NCBI RefSeq assembly: GCF_024666615.1
Contig: NZ_CP088297.1
Location: 2,232,001-2,296,000 of the forward strand
Source: Aquabacterium sp. J223
GTDB taxonomy: Bacteria; Pseudomonadota; Gammaproteobacteria; Burkholderiales; Burkholderiaceae_C
DNA length: 64,000 nucleotides
Direction of reading: 5' to 3'
In this document: positions 20,997 to 28,823 of the stretch, in pieces
Position numbering within the stretch: the stretch's first letter is position 1
How the letters are laid out: each line of letters begins with the position of its first letter
Position numbers and translations under genes: made by a program
Notes under the pieces: model-generated
Told to the model about the DNA's origin: nothing
Seen by the model: only the letters and a program-made list of their open reading frames with translations
The model's database searches: none

Positions 20997-23240
20997 CTAG
21001 GCCGGCGCCACCGTCACCCGGACCCCGTTCAGCACCGCGTTGCCCGACAGCGGGTCCCGCACCCCCGCCGGCACCAGCGCGTTGACGTTGGCCCCCGGCC
21101 GCGCGGCGGCCACCGACAGCGCCGCGCCCGCCAGGTCGTGCCCCCAGCCATGGGGCAGGCTGACCACGCCCCGCATCATCGCGTCGCTGCATTCGACGAC
21201 CGCCAACACCGCATGGCCGGTGTCGCCGGTCAGCCGGGCGAGGCCGCCGTCGGCCAGCCCCCAGCGCGCCGCGTCCTGCGGGTGCAGCAGCAGGGTGCAG
21301 CGGTCGCGGCCCTTGGCCAGCACCGGCAGGTTGTGCATCCAGCTGTTGTTGGAGCGCACGTCGCGGCGGCCGATGAGCAGCGGCCGGTCGTCGGCGGCGG
21401 CGGCCGGGGCGTCGAGCACCGCCTGAACCCGGGGCAGGTCGGCGAGCAGGGCGGGCGGCGCCAGTTCGATGCGGCCGGACGGCGTGCGCAGCACCTCGGG
21501 GATGCGCGGCGTCAGCGGGCCGAGGTCGAGGCCATGGGCCGCGGCGGAAACCCGGTCCAGCGTCAGCCCGCCGGCGCGGGCACCGAAGCCGTCGCCCTCG
21601 GGCCCGGTGCGCAGCGCCAGGTCGAGCAGCCGGTCGGGCCCGCGGCGGCCGGCCAGGGCCTGGAACACCGCCTCAGCATGGTCGCCGGCGCTGCGGCGCA
21701 ATTCGTCGCGCAGCTGCGCGTCGTCCAACGTGTCCGGGTCCTGCCAGGCGTGGTCGCCGCGGGCGATGGCGCCCAGTTGCAGCAGCAGCGTCCATTCCGA
21801 CGGCTGCTCGGTGGGCAGCACCGGCGCGCTGTACCGCGCGTGGCGCCGCACCGCCAGCTGCGACAGCGCCACGTCGTAGTGCGGCTCCTCCAGCGGCGAG
21901 CGGCCGGGCAGCACCACGTCGGCGTGGCGGCTGGTCTCGTTGAGGTAGAGGTCGACGCTGACCATGAAGTCGAGCCCGTCGAGCGCCCCCGCCAGCCGCG
22001 GGCCGTCGGGGGCCGACAGCACCGGGTTGCTGGCGACGGTGACGAGCGCGCGCACCTGGCGGTCGCCGGGGGTCTCGATCTCCTCGGCCAGGCAGGTGAT
22101 CGGCAGCTCGCCCATCACCTCCGGCGCGCCGCTCACGCGGCTGGCCCAGCGGCCGGTGGTCACGCCCCTGCCGGTGCCGGGCTTGCCGCGGGTGTTGGCG
22201 GCGAAGGCGGCGGCCCGGTTGAACATCGCGCCGCCGGGCGCGTCGAGGTGGCCGGTGAGCACGTTGAGCACGTCGATCAGCCAGGCGCACAGCGTGCCGA
22301 AGGCCTGCACCGAGGTGCCCATGCGGCCGTAGACGCAGCCGCTGCGCGCCTCGGCCAGTTCGCGGGCGAGCTGGCGCACGGTGGGGGCGTCCAGCCCGCA
22401 GTGCGCCGCCATGCGTTCCGGCGCGAAGGGCCGCACCGCGTCGCGCAGCGCGTCCAGCCCTTCGACGTGTTCGGCCAGCCGGCCCAAGCGCACGCGGTCC
22501 TCGGCGAACAGCGTGTGCACCATGCCCAGCAGCAGGAAGACGTCGCCGCCGGGGCGGATGAAGTGGTGTCGGTCGGCCAGCGCGGCGGTCTCGGTGCGCC
22601 GCGGGTCGACCACCACCAGCCGGCCGCCGCGCTCGCGCAGTGCCTTCGCCCGGCCGCGGAAGTCGGGCACCGTCCACAGGCTGCCGTTGCTCACCGCCGG
22701 GTTGCCGCCCAGGATCAGCAGGTGGTCGGTGCGGTCGATGTCGGGCACCGCCACCGTCAGCCAGTGGCCGAACATCAACCCGCTGGCCAGCTGCTTGGGC
22801 ATCTGGTCCAGCGTCGACGCGCTGAACACGTTGTGCGAGCCCAGCGCCTTGACCAGCGCCGGGACGGACAGCGCCAGCGCCGGCTTGTGCACGATCGGGT
22901 TGCCCAGCGTGATGGCCACCGCGTCGCGGCCGTGCGCGGCGATCAGCGGCGGCAGCCGGCGGTGGACCTCGGCCAGCGCCTCCTCCCAGCTGGCGGGCTG
23001 CAGCCGGCCGTCGCGCCGCACCAGCGGCTGGCGCAGGCGGTCGGGGTCGTCGTGCAGGTCCTTCAGGGCGGCGGCCTTGGGGCAGAGGTAGCCGCGGCTG
23101 AAGGGGTCGGCCTCGTCGCCTCGGATGCCGATCACCCGGTGGGCCTGCACCTGCACCATCAGGCCGCAGCCCGCCTCGCACAGCGGGCAGATGCGCGGCA
23201 CGCTGCGGACCGCGTCGGGGGTGGGGGTGGCGCCGTTCAT
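20997..23240 (-). CDS. Molybdopterin-dependent oxidoreductase
   Basis: This 747-residue member of the DMSO reductase superfamily has an N-terminal [4Fe-4S] site (C18, C21, C25 and C53, in ICPLCEAGCGLMV and GYLCPKAAAL). The large molybdopterin domain follows, and the C-terminal dinucleotide-binding domain contains DVRSNNSWMHNLPVL. AGGAGA just upstream fixes the ATG at 23240. There is no twin-arginine signal, so it is probably cytoplasmic, like assimilatory or BisC/FdhA-like enzymes. No electron-transfer partner subunit is adjacent. The substrate cannot be named. The divergent diguanylate cyclase ends 21 bases from its stop. Confidence 0.92.
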   Translation of the reverse strand: MNGATPTPDAVRSVPRICPLCEAGCGLMVQVQAHRVIGIRGDEADPFSRGYLCPKAAALKDLHDDPDRLRQPLVRRDGRLQPASWEEALAEVHRRLPPLIAAHGRDAVAITLGNPIVHKPALALSVPALVKALGSHNVFSASTLDQMPKQLASGLMFGHWLTVAVPDIDRTDHLLILGGNPAVSNGSLWTVPDFRGRAKALRERGGRLVVVDPRRTETAALADRHHFIRPGGDVFLLLGMVHTLFAEDRVRLGRLAEHVEGLDALRDAVRPFAPERMAAHCGLDAPTVRQLARELAEARSGCVYGRMGTSVQAFGTLCAWLIDVLNVLTGHLDAPGGAMFNRAAAFAANTRGKPGTGRGVTTGRWASRVSGAPEVMGELPITCLAEEIETPGDRQVRALVTVASNPVLSAPDGPRLAGALDGLDFMVSVDLYLNETSRHADVVLPGRSPLEEPHYDVALSQLAVRRHARYSAPVLPTEQPSEWTLLLQLGAIARGDHAWQDPDTLDDAQLRDELRRSAGDHAEAVFQALAGRRGPDRLLDLALRTGPEGDGFGARAGGLTLDRVSAAAHGLDLGPLTPRIPEVLRTPSGRIELAPPALLADLPRVQAVLDAPAAAADDRPLLIGRRDVRSNNSWMHNLPVLAKGRDRCTLLLHPQDAARWGLADGGLARLTGDTGHAVLAVVECSDAMMRGVVSLPHGWGHDLAGAALSVAAARPGANVNALVPAGVRDPLSGNAVLNGVRVTVAPA

Positions 23241-23269
23241 GGCCGTCTCCTGCTGTGGTGGCGGCAGTG

Positions 23270-24109
23270 TCAGCCGCCGACGGCCGCGGCCCTGTCGCTC
23301 GCGTGACGCAGCGCCCGGGCGGTGGCGTCGTCGGCGGGGAAGAAGGTCTCCAGCGCCAACTCCGACAGCGTGATGTCCACCGGCGTGCCGAAGACGGTGG
23401 TGGTGCTGAGGAAGGCCAAGGGCCCGTCCGGGCCCTGCAGCCGCAGCAGGACGGCGATGCCGTCGTGGCCGGGGGGATCGTCGTCCGCCGTCGGCCCGGG
23501 CAGGGAGCGCAGTTCCTGCAGCAGGTCGATCAGCACCGGGTCGCCGCTGGCGTCGATCTGCTGCGACAGCCGGTGCAGCAGGTGGGCGCGCCAGGTGCCG
23601 AGGTTGAGGATGCGCGGCGCCAGGCCGTCGGGGTGCAGGCTCAGCCGCAGCACGTTGACCGGCGGCGCCAGCAGCGCCGGGGCGACGCCCTGCAGCAGCG
23701 GCGCCACCGCGGCGTTGGCCGCCAGCAGCTGCCAGTGGCGGTCGATCGCCAGCGCCGGGCAGGGCTCGTGCGCGGCAAGCAGCCGCTGCACCGCGTCGCG
23801 CGCGGCGTGCAGCGAGGGGTCGTCGAGCGGCCGTTCGCGGTACAGCGGGGCGAAGCCGGCCGCCACCAGCAACCGGTTGCGTTCGCGCAGCGGCATCTCC
23901 AGCACCGTGGCCAAGCGCATCAGCATGGCGCGGCTGGGCGCGGCGCGGCCGGTCTCCAGGCAGCTGAGGTGGCGCGGCGAGACCTCGGCCTTCAGCGCCA
24001 GCGACAGCTGCGACAGCCGTCGCTGTTCGCGCCAATGGCGCAGCAGGTCGCCGGCGCCTTCGCGCAGGGCGGCAGGGCGGGTCGGGGCGAGGGCAGGGCT
24101 GTCAAGCAT
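23270..24109 (-). CDS. XRE-family regulator with MmyB-like ligand-binding domain
   Basis: This is a 279-residue regulator. An N-terminal helix-turn-helix (about 20-75) includes LSQLSLALKAEVSPRHLSCL and ETGRAAPSRAMLMRLATVL. It is followed by a PAS-like MmyB domain with LAIDRHWQLLAANAAV, which in structures of the family binds a fatty acid. A perfect inverted repeat lies 37 bases upstream of its start, between it and the small membrane protein gene at 24274. I infer that it controls itself and/or that divergent gene. The molybdopterin oxidoreductase gene lies 29 bases upstream of the regulator's stop codon in coordinates, that is, downstream in transcription. Confidence 0.92.
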   Translation of the reverse strand: MLDSPALAPTRPAALREGAGDLLRHWREQRRLSQLSLALKAEVSPRHLSCLETGRAAPSRAMLMRLATVLEMPLRERNRLLVAAGFAPLYRERPLDDPSLHAARDAVQRLLAAHEPCPALAIDRHWQLLAANAAVAPLLQGVAPALLAPPVNVLRLSLHPDGLAPRILNLGTWRAHLLHRLSQQIDASGDPVLIDLLQELRSLPGPTADDDPPGHDGIAVLLRLQGPDGPLAFLSTTTVFGTPVDITLSELALETFFPADDATARALRHASDRAAAVGG

Positions 24110-24145
24110 GGGGCGGACGATAGCCGGCGGACCCGCCGCACGGCC

Positions 24146-24162
24146 ATGACCTGAGAGGTCAT
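24146..24162. promoter_or_regulatory. Palindromic operator between the XRE regulator and a divergent gene
   Basis: ATGACCT (24146-24152) and AGGTCAT (24156-24162) form a perfect 7-bp inverted repeat with a GAG centre. Its position between two divergent genes, one a helix-turn-helix regulator, and its size suit a dimeric DNA-binding protein. Binding is inferred. Confidence 0.65.
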
Positions 24163-24273
24163 CGACCGCCGTCGTGCGGCCGACCACGATCGCCAGGGCC
24201 TGTCGTGGTCCGCGCGGCGGGCCCCTCCGCCGGCCTCGGCCGGCGTTCCTCACCCCCTTTGCTGGAGATCACC

Positions 24274-24679
24274 ATGACCCTCGTCACCCCCCACCGCCTT
24301 CCTGCGCCGCGTGCTGCAGGCCGACGCCGCGACCAGCGCCGCCTGCGGCGCGCTGATGGCCGCCGGGGCCACGCCGCTGGCACCGCTCACCGGCCTGCCG
24401 CCCGCGTTGCTCGTCGCCGCCGGCCTGGCGCTGCTGCCCTACGCGGTGCTGCTGGCCTGGCTGTCGCGCCAGCCACGGCTGCCGGCGGCCGGGCTGTGGG
24501 CGCTGGCGGCGGTGAACCTGGTGTGGGCGTTGGACTGCGCCTGGGTCGCCTTCGGCGGCCGCTTCCAGCCGACCCCGCCGGGGCTGGCCTTCCTCGGCCT
24601 GCAGGCGCTGACCGTGCTGGCCTTCGCCGAGCTGCAGGTGATCGGCCTGCGGCGATCGCGCCGTGCCGCCGTGGCCTGA
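24274..24679 (+). CDS. Small four-helix membrane protein (frameshifted near start)
   Basis: After correction this is a 134-residue protein with four hydrophobic segments (for example PPALLVAAGLALLPYAVLLA and LWALAAVNLVWALDCAWVAF). The ATG at 24274 has GGAGA in front. A run of six C (24287-24292) breaks the frame after MTLVTP; removing one base gives MTLVTPTAFLRRVLQADAAT and joins the rest. I do not recognise a named family. Its position opposite the XRE regulator, sharing the palindromic operator, suggests that it is the regulator's target. Confidence 0.75.
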
Positions 24680-24766
24680 CCAGGCCGTCGCCCTCGAAGG
24701 CCCCGGCCCTGGCACGCCGGGGGCCGCCCTTAAACTGACCACTCTGACAAACGTGGACGGACGACG

Positions 24767-25405
24767 ATGAACCTGGCGTGGAGCGTGGCGGCGGTCCTGG
24801 CGGCCTACCTGATCGGCTCGCTGTCCTTCGCCGTCATCGTCAGCCGCGCGATGGGCCTGTCCGATCCGCGCAGCTACGGCTCGAAGAACCCGGGCGCGAC
24901 CAATGTGCTGCGTTCGGGCAAGCGGGGCGCGGCGCTGGCCACGCTGGTGCTCGATGCGCTGAAGGGCTACGTGCCGGTGCTGGCGGTGGTGGTCTGGGGC
25001 CCGCGCGTCGGGTTGGGCGAAGGCACCGCCGCGGCGGTGGCGCTGGCCGCCTTCCTCGGCCACCTGTGGCCGGTGTTCTTCCGTTTCCAGGGCGGCAAGG
25101 GCGTGGCCACCGCCGCCGGCGCGCTGCTGGCGCTGAACCCCTGGCTGGGCGCCGCCACGCTGCTGACCTGGCTGATCATCGCCTTCTTCTTCCGCTACTC
25201 CTCGCTGGCCTCCATCGTGGCCGCGCTGTTCGCGCCGTTCTACCAGCTGCTGATCTGGGGCGGCAGCGAGACGGCGCTGGCGGTGGCGGTGATGAGCCTG
25301 CTGCTGCTGTGGCGGCACGCCGGCAACATCCAGAAGCTGATGGCCGGCACCGAATCGCGCATCGGCCAGAAGGCCGCCGCGCCCGGCGCCCGGCCGGGAC
25401 GCTGA
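24767..25405 (+). CDS. plsY: Glycerol-3-phosphate acyltransferase PlsY
   Basis: PlsY (212 residues) transfers an acyl group from acyl-phosphate to glycerol-3-phosphate, the first step of phospholipid synthesis. It shows the conserved loops LIGSLSFAVIVSRAMG, SYGSKNPGATNVLRSGK and FRFQGGKGVATAAGALL within a multi-helix inner-membrane protein. TTAAACT about 35 bases upstream could serve as a -10 element. The next gene starts six bases downstream and is probably co-transcribed. The length is near the family norm. Confidence 0.97.
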   Translation: MNLAWSVAAVLAAYLIGSLSFAVIVSRAMGLSDPRSYGSKNPGATNVLRSGKRGAALATLVLDALKGYVPVLAVVVWGPRVGLGEGTAAAVALAAFLGHLWPVFFRFQGGKGVATAAGALLALNPWLGAATLLTWLIIAFFFRYSSLASIVAALFAPFYQLLIWGGSETALAVAVMSLLLLWRHAGNIQKLMAGTESRIGQKAAAPGARPGR

Positions 25406-25410
25406 CGCCC

Positions 25411-25770
25411 ATGGCCGCCGCCTCGCCCCGTGCCATCGCCGGCCTGGTGCTGCTGGTCGCCGCGGTGGCCGGCGGCAGCACGCTGTGGCAGCGCTGGGGC
25501 GAGCGGTCGCTGGCGCAGCGCCTGGCCGCGGTGGCCGCGCCGGGCGACATCCGGCTCATCTCGTCCGACACCTGCGTCTTCTGCCTGCAGGCCAGCCGCT
25601 GGCTGACGGCGCATGGCGTGCCGTTCGAGGAGTGCTTCATCGAACGCGACGCCCGCTGCGAGGCCGAGTACCAGGCCCGTGGCGCGCCCGGCACGCCGGT
25701 GGTGCTGGTGCGCGGCCAGCCGCAGCGCGGCTTCAGCGCCGAGCGCGTGGCGCGTGCCCTGGGCGGCTGA
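25411..25770 (+). CDS. Membrane-anchored glutaredoxin/thioredoxin-fold protein
   Basis: This 119-residue protein has one N-terminal hydrophobic helix (about 7-24) as an anchor and a small thioredoxin fold. The CxxC pair is C55-C58 in SSDTCVFCLQASRWL, and GTPVVLVRG supplies the cis-proline. It probably acts as a disulfide oxidoreductase at the periplasmic face. It follows plsY by six bases, but I know of no functional link between them. Glutaredoxin-like is the best label. Confidence 0.82.
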   Translation: MAAASPRAIAGLVLLVAAVAGGSTLWQRWGERSLAQRLAAVAAPGDIRLISSDTCVFCLQASRWLTAHGVPFEECFIERDARCEAEYQARGAPGTPVVLVRGQPQRGFSAERVARALGG

Positions 25771-25907
25771 GCCTCGACATCCTGCAACGACGCGAGAGGC
25801 TTGGGGTTAACGCTGTCAGGGCCGGCCCTTCCAGCGTCCGGCGCCGGACTGACAGGCCTCTAGAGTCGCAGACAGCGGGCCGTGGGCCCGCGATGCCAGG
25901 AGACACC

Positions 25908-27008
25908 ATGGACCTATCGACCGGGCTCTCATCCCGCTGGCGCTGCTGCGCCGACTGCGCGCCCGCCACCGGACCGCGCCGACGCGGCCTGCTGCTGGGC
26001 GCGCTCGGCAGCGCGGCGCTCGCCGCCTGCTCGACGCCTGCGCCGCCCTCCGCCGGCGGGACGGTGGCGACGACGCTCGCCCGCCGCATCGACGTGCACC
26101 ACCACACCACGCCGCCGGCCTGGCTGGCGGTGGCCCGAGGCCGCGGCGCGGACGGCCTGGCCGCTGGCTGGACCTTGGAGAAGTCGCTGGCCGACATGGA
26201 CCGCGCCGGCGTGCAGACCGCCATCTCCTCGATCACCACGCCAGGGGTCGTCTTCCCGCACCTGGACCAGGCGGCCGGCCGCCGTCTGGCGCGGGAGTGC
26301 AACGAGTGGCAGGCCAGGCTGGTGGCCGACCAGCGCGGCCGGTTCGGCTTCTTCGCCGCCCTACCGATGCTCGACACCGACGGTGCGCTGCAGGAGCTGG
26401 CCTACGCGCTGGACACGCTGAAGGCCGACGGCATCGGCCTGCTCACCAGCTACGGCGACAAGTGGCTGGGCGATCCCGCCTTCCTGCCCATCATGGAGGA
26501 GCTGAACCGGCGCCGCGCGGTGGTCTACACCCATCCCACCGCGGCCAATTGCTGCGTCAACCTGCAGGCCAACGTGCCGCCGGTGATGGTCGAGTTCGGC
26601 ACCGACACCACGCGCACCATCGCGTCCATCCTGTTCAACGGCAACGCACGGCGCTTCCGCGACATCCGGTGGATCTTCTCGCATGCCGGCGGGACCATGC
26701 CCTTCCTCATCGAGCGCTTCGTGCGGCATCCGACGCTGGTGCCCAGCTCGGCACCGCTGTTCCCGCAAGGGGTGCAGGCCGAACTGAGCCGCTTCTACTA
26801 CGACACCGCACAGGTGGCGAACTCGGCGGCGCTGTCGGCGTTGCTGAAGGTGGTCCCGGTGCAGCAGGTCGTCTTCGGCACCGACTACCCCTTCCGCACC
26901 TCCCTCGATCATGTGGAGGGGCTGCGCAAGGCCGGGGTGTTCGACGAGGCCAGCCTGGCGATGATCGAGCGCACCACGCCGCTGTCGCTGCTGCCGCAGC
27001 GCGGCTGA
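25908..27008 (+). CDS. Exported amidohydrolase-family metalloenzyme (PF04909)
   Basis: This is a 366-residue TIM-barrel hydrolase or decarboxylase of the amidohydrolase-2 group, which includes ACMSD-like decarboxylases. Metal ligands are visible: HxH in IDVHHHTTPP (64-66), His in VVYTHPTAAN, His in IFSHAGGTMPF and Asp in FGTDYPF. The N-terminus has a twin-arginine-like RRRGLLLGALG (from residue 24) and a lipobox LAAC with Cys41, so it may be a Tat-exported lipoprotein. AGGAGA before the ATG at 25908 is a strong ribosome binding site. The substrate is unknown. Confidence 0.88.
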   Translation: MDLSTGLSSRWRCCADCAPATGPRRRGLLLGALGSAALAACSTPAPPSAGGTVATTLARRIDVHHHTTPPAWLAVARGRGADGLAAGWTLEKSLADMDRAGVQTAISSITTPGVVFPHLDQAAGRRLARECNEWQARLVADQRGRFGFFAALPMLDTDGALQELAYALDTLKADGIGLLTSYGDKWLGDPAFLPIMEELNRRRAVVYTHPTAANCCVNLQANVPPVMVEFGTDTTRTIASILFNGNARRFRDIRWIFSHAGGTMPFLIERFVRHPTLVPSSAPLFPQGVQAELSRFYYDTAQVANSAALSALLKVVPVQQVVFGTDYPFRTSLDHVEGLRKAGVFDEASLAMIERTTPLSLLPQRG

Positions 27009-27157
27009 CGCGACCGGAACCCTCAGCAACGCTTGCGCGGCGTGCAAGGCGTCGCGCAGGCACGTGTCTCCGGCCGGAACTTTCGGGCGCACCGGGCCAG
27101 ACGACGCTTCGTCGACCGGCCCTGTGGACATCGACGCGACGCGCTACCCTGCGCCGC

Positions 27158-28204
27158 ATGCACTACCGCGAACTCGGCCGCACCGGCCTGAAGGTGAGCC
27201 TGATCGGCCTGGGCACCATGACCTGGGGCGAGCAGAACAGCGAAGCCGATGCCCATGCCCAGCTCGACCTGGCGCTGTCGCTCGGCGTCAACCTGGTCGA
27301 CGCCGCCGAGATGTACCCGGTGCCGCCGCGCGCGGAGACCTGCGGCCGCACCGAGTCCTTCATCGGCAGCTGGCTGAAGAAGACCGGCCGCCGCCACGAC
27401 ATCGTGCTGGCGACCAAGGCCGCCGGCCCGGCCAGCGACCCGAAGCGCCCGCAGCACGTGCGCGGCGGGCGCACCCATTTCACCAAGGCCAACCTCTTCG
27501 AAGCGGTCGACGACAGCCTGCAGCGCCTGCAGACCGACCACATCGACCTGTACCAGCTGCACTGGCCCGACCGCCGGACGAGCACCTTCGGCCAGCCCTA
27601 CCGCCATGCACCGGCCCCGCAGGACACGCCGATCGAAGAGACGCTGGAGGCGCTGGCCGCGCTGGTGCAGTCGGGCAAGGTGCGGCAGGTCGGCGTGTCC
27701 AACGAGACGCCGTGGGGCCTGCACCGCTACCTGCACGGCGCCGACCGCGGCCTGGGCCCGCGCATCGCCAGCATCCAGAACCCGTACAACCTGCTCAACC
27801 GCAGCTTCGAGGTCGGCCTGGCCGAGTTCTCGCTGCGCGAGCGGGTGCCGCTGCTGGCCTACTCCCCGCTGGCCATGGGCGTGCTGTCGGGCAAGTACCT
27901 GGACGGCGCGCGGCCGGCCGGCGCGCGGCTGACGCGGTTCGATCGCTTCGACCGCTACACCAAGCCGGAGGCGACCGAGGCCGCGGCGCAGTACGTCGCC
28001 CTGTTCCGCCGCCACGGCATCGACCCGGCGCAGGGCGCGCTGGCCTGGGTCAACGGCCGCGACTTCGTCGCCAGCAACCTGATCGGCGCGACGACGCTGG
28101 AGCAACTGAAGGCCGACATCGCCAGCGTCGACCTGGTGCTGCCGGCGGAGGTGGTCGAGGGCATCGAGGCGCTGCGCCGGCGTTACGGCGATCCGGCGCC
28201 GTGA
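27158..28204 (+). CDS. Aldo/keto reductase (Tas-like)
   Basis: This is a 348-residue NADPH-dependent aldo/keto reductase. The tetrad is visible: Asp and Tyr in NLVDAAEMYPVP, Lys in VLATKAAGP and His in LYQLHWPDR. MHYRELGRTGLKVSLIGLG is the family start, and the insert after the Tyr resembles E. coli Tas. It probably reduces an aldehyde in the cytosol. It stands alone on this strand, about 150 bases after the amidohydrolase gene and convergent to the fimbrial operon. Confidence 0.94.
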   Translation: MHYRELGRTGLKVSLIGLGTMTWGEQNSEADAHAQLDLALSLGVNLVDAAEMYPVPPRAETCGRTESFIGSWLKKTGRRHDIVLATKAAGPASDPKRPQHVRGGRTHFTKANLFEAVDDSLQRLQTDHIDLYQLHWPDRRTSTFGQPYRHAPAPQDTPIEETLEALAALVQSGKVRQVGVSNETPWGLHRYLHGADRGLGPRIASIQNPYNLLNRSFEVGLAEFSLRERVPLLAYSPLAMGVLSGKYLDGARPAGARLTRFDRFDRYTKPEATEAAAQYVALFRRHGIDPAQGALAWVNGRDFVASNLIGATTLEQLKADIASVDLVLPAEVVEGIEALRRRYGDPAP

Positions 28205-28274
28205 GGCGGCGGTGTCGCGGCCGCGATCTTGGGTGACGATCCGCTGAACCTTCTCGGCCGACGGCGCCCGGCCT

Positions 28275-28823
28275 TCAGTAGTAGGTGACCATGACCGACA
28301 GCGTGTCGGTGTAGACACCGGGCGCCACCAGCGGCTGCGGTCCCGGCATCCGCCCGTACACCGTCATCACCAGCGGCGGCGCCAGCCTGAGCACGTCCAG
28401 CAGGATGCTGCTGGTCATCTTCAGCGTGCCGGCGGTACCGTCGCCGACGATGGCCGTGCGGGCCGGGTCGCCATACAGGTTGTAGGCCAGCTGGTGCGCA
28501 CCGCTCTTCATCATGCGGGTGCCGAAGCTGCCGGAGCCGGCGCCGAACTGCACGTCCAGCGGGATGAGCAGTCCGACCACGCCGCCGCAGTTCACGGTGA
28601 CCTTGCCGGTGCTGTCCACCGCGCCGCCCAACGGGTTGACGGTGCCGAACGACAGCGCCTGGGTCGACACGCTGCAGGTGCACACCGCCGGCAGGCACAC
28701 CGCAGCGGCCGGCAACGACCACCACAGGGCCAGGACCGCGAGCAGGGCGCGGGCGGCGGTGGCGAAGCGGCGGCGGACACCGGCGCCGTCGGCCGGCCAT
28801 CGGGTCGGGGCGGAGGGCGTCAT
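28275..28823 (-). CDS. Spore coat U domain fimbrial protein, distal gene of the CU operon
   Basis: This protein of about 182 residues has a signal segment (ALLAVLALWWSLPAAAVC) and a spore coat U domain ending in PGVYTDTLSVMVTYY, typical of Csu-type pilus subunits. Its paralogue at 31899-32429 shares the GxYTDTxxVxxxY ending and the central MKSG block. The ATG at 28823 overlaps the usher stop (ATGA); an alternative ATG at 28829 adds two residues. Placement after the usher suggests a tip or minor subunit, as CsuE is in Acinetobacter. Confidence 0.87.
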   Translation of the reverse strand: MTPSAPTRWPADGAGVRRRFATAARALLAVLALWWSLPAAAVCLPAVCTCSVSTQALSFGTVNPLGGAVDSTGKVTVNCGGVVGLLIPLDVQFGAGSGSFGTRMMKSGAHQLAYNLYGDPARTAIVGDGTAGTLKMTSSILLDVLRLAPPLVMTVYGRMPGPQPLVAPGVYTDTLSVMVTYY

